Source of the DNA: DATGIQ01 sp035295665
Lineage (GTDB): Bacteria; Planctomycetota; Planctomycetia; Gemmatales; Gemmataceae
DNA length: 5,798 bases
NCBI GenBank assembly: GCA_035295665.1
Contig: DATGIQ010000276.1
Location: forward strand, 1-5,798
Reading direction: 5' to 3'
The notes under the pieces: model-generated
Database searches by the model: none
Told to the model about the DNA's origin: nothing
Seen by the model: only the letters and a program-made list of their open reading frames with translations
Program-made: the position numbers and the translations under genes
Shown here: positions 5,057 to 5,798 of the stretch, piece after piece
Layout of the letters: every line of letters starts with the position of its first letter
How positions within the stretch are numbered: the stretch's first letter is position 1

Positions 5057-5798
5057 ATGAACGCTCCACTCCCCACCGGCTCTCGAGGCCTGTCGCGGCG
5101 TGGCTTTCTTCTTGGCACGGGCGCCGGCCTGGCTGCCGGTGTGCCGCTCACTTGGCTCGGCCTCCGAGGTCTGGATGCGCTTGACCAGGGGCATGCGCTG
5201 TTGCCGTCCTTCACCGGCCGTACGGTAGAAGACGCCCACCCCAGTGCAGCCATGCCCGGTCCATTTCCCGGTCGCGTGATTGAGGTCCACCGTGAGGATT
5301 CGGTCGGTCCCAATGGCCGAATCAACGCGCCGGCGGTCAAGGGGATGATGGACCGAGGCATGTGTGAATTGACCGGTGCCGACGCAGCCCCGGAAGCCTG
5401 GCGGCGTTTTTTCGCGCCGGGCGATGTCGTCGGCATCAAGGTGAATCCCGTCGGCTACCGGCGGCGACGCGAAGTAGCCGGGGCGATTTCCAGTCCGGCC
5501 GTATTGCTGGAGGCAGTGGCGGGGCTAAAAAGTGCTGGGGTCAAGGCCGGCGATATCGTCGTGTTCGAACGCTACGCCACGGAGTTTCGGGAAGCGGGGT
5601 ATGAAGCCGTGCTGCGGGAGCGGGCCATGGATGGGGTGCGCTGGTACGCTTCATCGCAGAGCGGGGGCGATTTGCAAGTGGACATCGAAGGTTACGATGG
5701 CCATCGTGACCGTGATCCGCACGTCGTCGGCTACGATCCGGACGTCTTTGTCCACATGGGATTCGCAACGCCCAGCCACGACCCCAAAGACGACCGCC
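5057..5798 (+). CDS. Tat-exported DUF362 domain protein, 3' end cut by window
   Basis: The frame is open from an ATG at 5057 to the right edge, giving 247 residues, and no stop is reached. AAAGGGG (5042-5048) eight bases upstream is a good ribosome binding site. The N-terminus carries a twin-arginine signal, LSRRGFLLG (12-20), followed by a hydrophobic stretch (GTGAGLAAGVPLTWLGL). The mature part matches the DUF362 pattern: PGRVIEVHRED (71-81), INAPAVKGMMDRGMCELTG (89-107), FFAPGDVVGIKVNPVG (118-133), SSPAVLLEAVAGLKSAGVKAGDIVVFERY (145-173). Tat export implies folding, possibly with a cofactor, before secretion to the periplasm. Some DUF362 proteins are linked to iron-sulfur proteins, but no Cys cluster is visible in this part (only Cys103). 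The function of the family is not established. It is divergent from the methyltransferase pair, so shared regulation is possible but not shown. Confidence 0.9.
   Translation, partial: MNAPLPTGSRGLSRRGFLLGTGAGLAAGVPLTWLGLRGLDALDQGHALLPSFTGRTVEDAHPSAAMPGPFPGRVIEVHREDSVGPNGRINAPAVKGMMDRGMCELTGADAAPEAWRRFFAPGDVVGIKVNPVGYRRRREVAGAISSPAVLLEAVAGLKSAGVKAGDIVVFERYATEFREAGYEAVLRERAMDGVRWYASSQSGGDLQVDIEGYDGHRDRDPHVVGYDPDVFVHMGFATPSHDPKDDR

Overview
This GC-rich window looks like a piece of a planctomycete chromosome, probably from the Gemmatales. I base that on resemblance from memory to protein families common there, not on a search: a Tat-exported DUF362 protein, a secreted protein with a C-terminal beta domain built around a KMCFC motif, and a hydrolase beginning MPYTDFSW. 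Three of the promoter-like sites also share a TTGAC(A/T/G), 17-18 bp, TA(T/G)-type layout. No transposase, integrase, CRISPR array, tRNA or rRNA was seen.

Layout. Five genes run leftward (minus strand) and one runs rightward. From right to left, in order of minus-strand transcription: a CmoB/DUF1698-type methyltransferase (4733-3993); a second class I methyltransferase with an extra C-terminal beta-sandwich (3996-2854), sharing an ATGA stop/start with the first; a Pro-rich secreted or lipoprotein-like protein (2681-1686); a stand-alone adenylylsulfate (APS) kinase, cysC (1546-926); and, after a 348 bp gap, an alpha/beta hydrolase that runs off the left edge (577-1). The DUF362 gene starts at 5057 on the plus strand and runs off the right edge. 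It is divergent from the methyltransferase pair across a 323 bp intergenic region.

How the genes may work together. The methyltransferase pair is almost certainly one translationally coupled unit. Its architecture (a CmoB-like fold without the tRNA-enzyme N-terminus, and a methyltransferase fused to a beta-sandwich often seen with glycan enzymes) fits tailoring of a surface glycan or a small metabolite. CysC makes PAPS, the sulfate donor for sulfotransferases. A methylation plus sulfation theme is therefore possible, but no glycosyltransferase or sulfotransferase lies in the window, so this is inference. The secreted protein has its own promoter candidate and cysC may be read from it.

The most interesting non-coding signals are dyad-symmetric sequences sitting on or next to each promoter candidate: a 19 bp inverted repeat filling the -35/-10 spacer upstream of the hydrolase, a 16 bp repeat in the leader of the secreted protein, a 13 bp repeat at the expected start site of the methyltransferase unit, and a 12 bp palindrome on the -10-like box of the DUF362 gene. 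The most interesting coding signal is the hydrolase, whose nucleophile elbow carries Cys instead of Ser and whose acid position carries Asn instead of Asp. I see no clear evidence of a wholly new multi-gene system.
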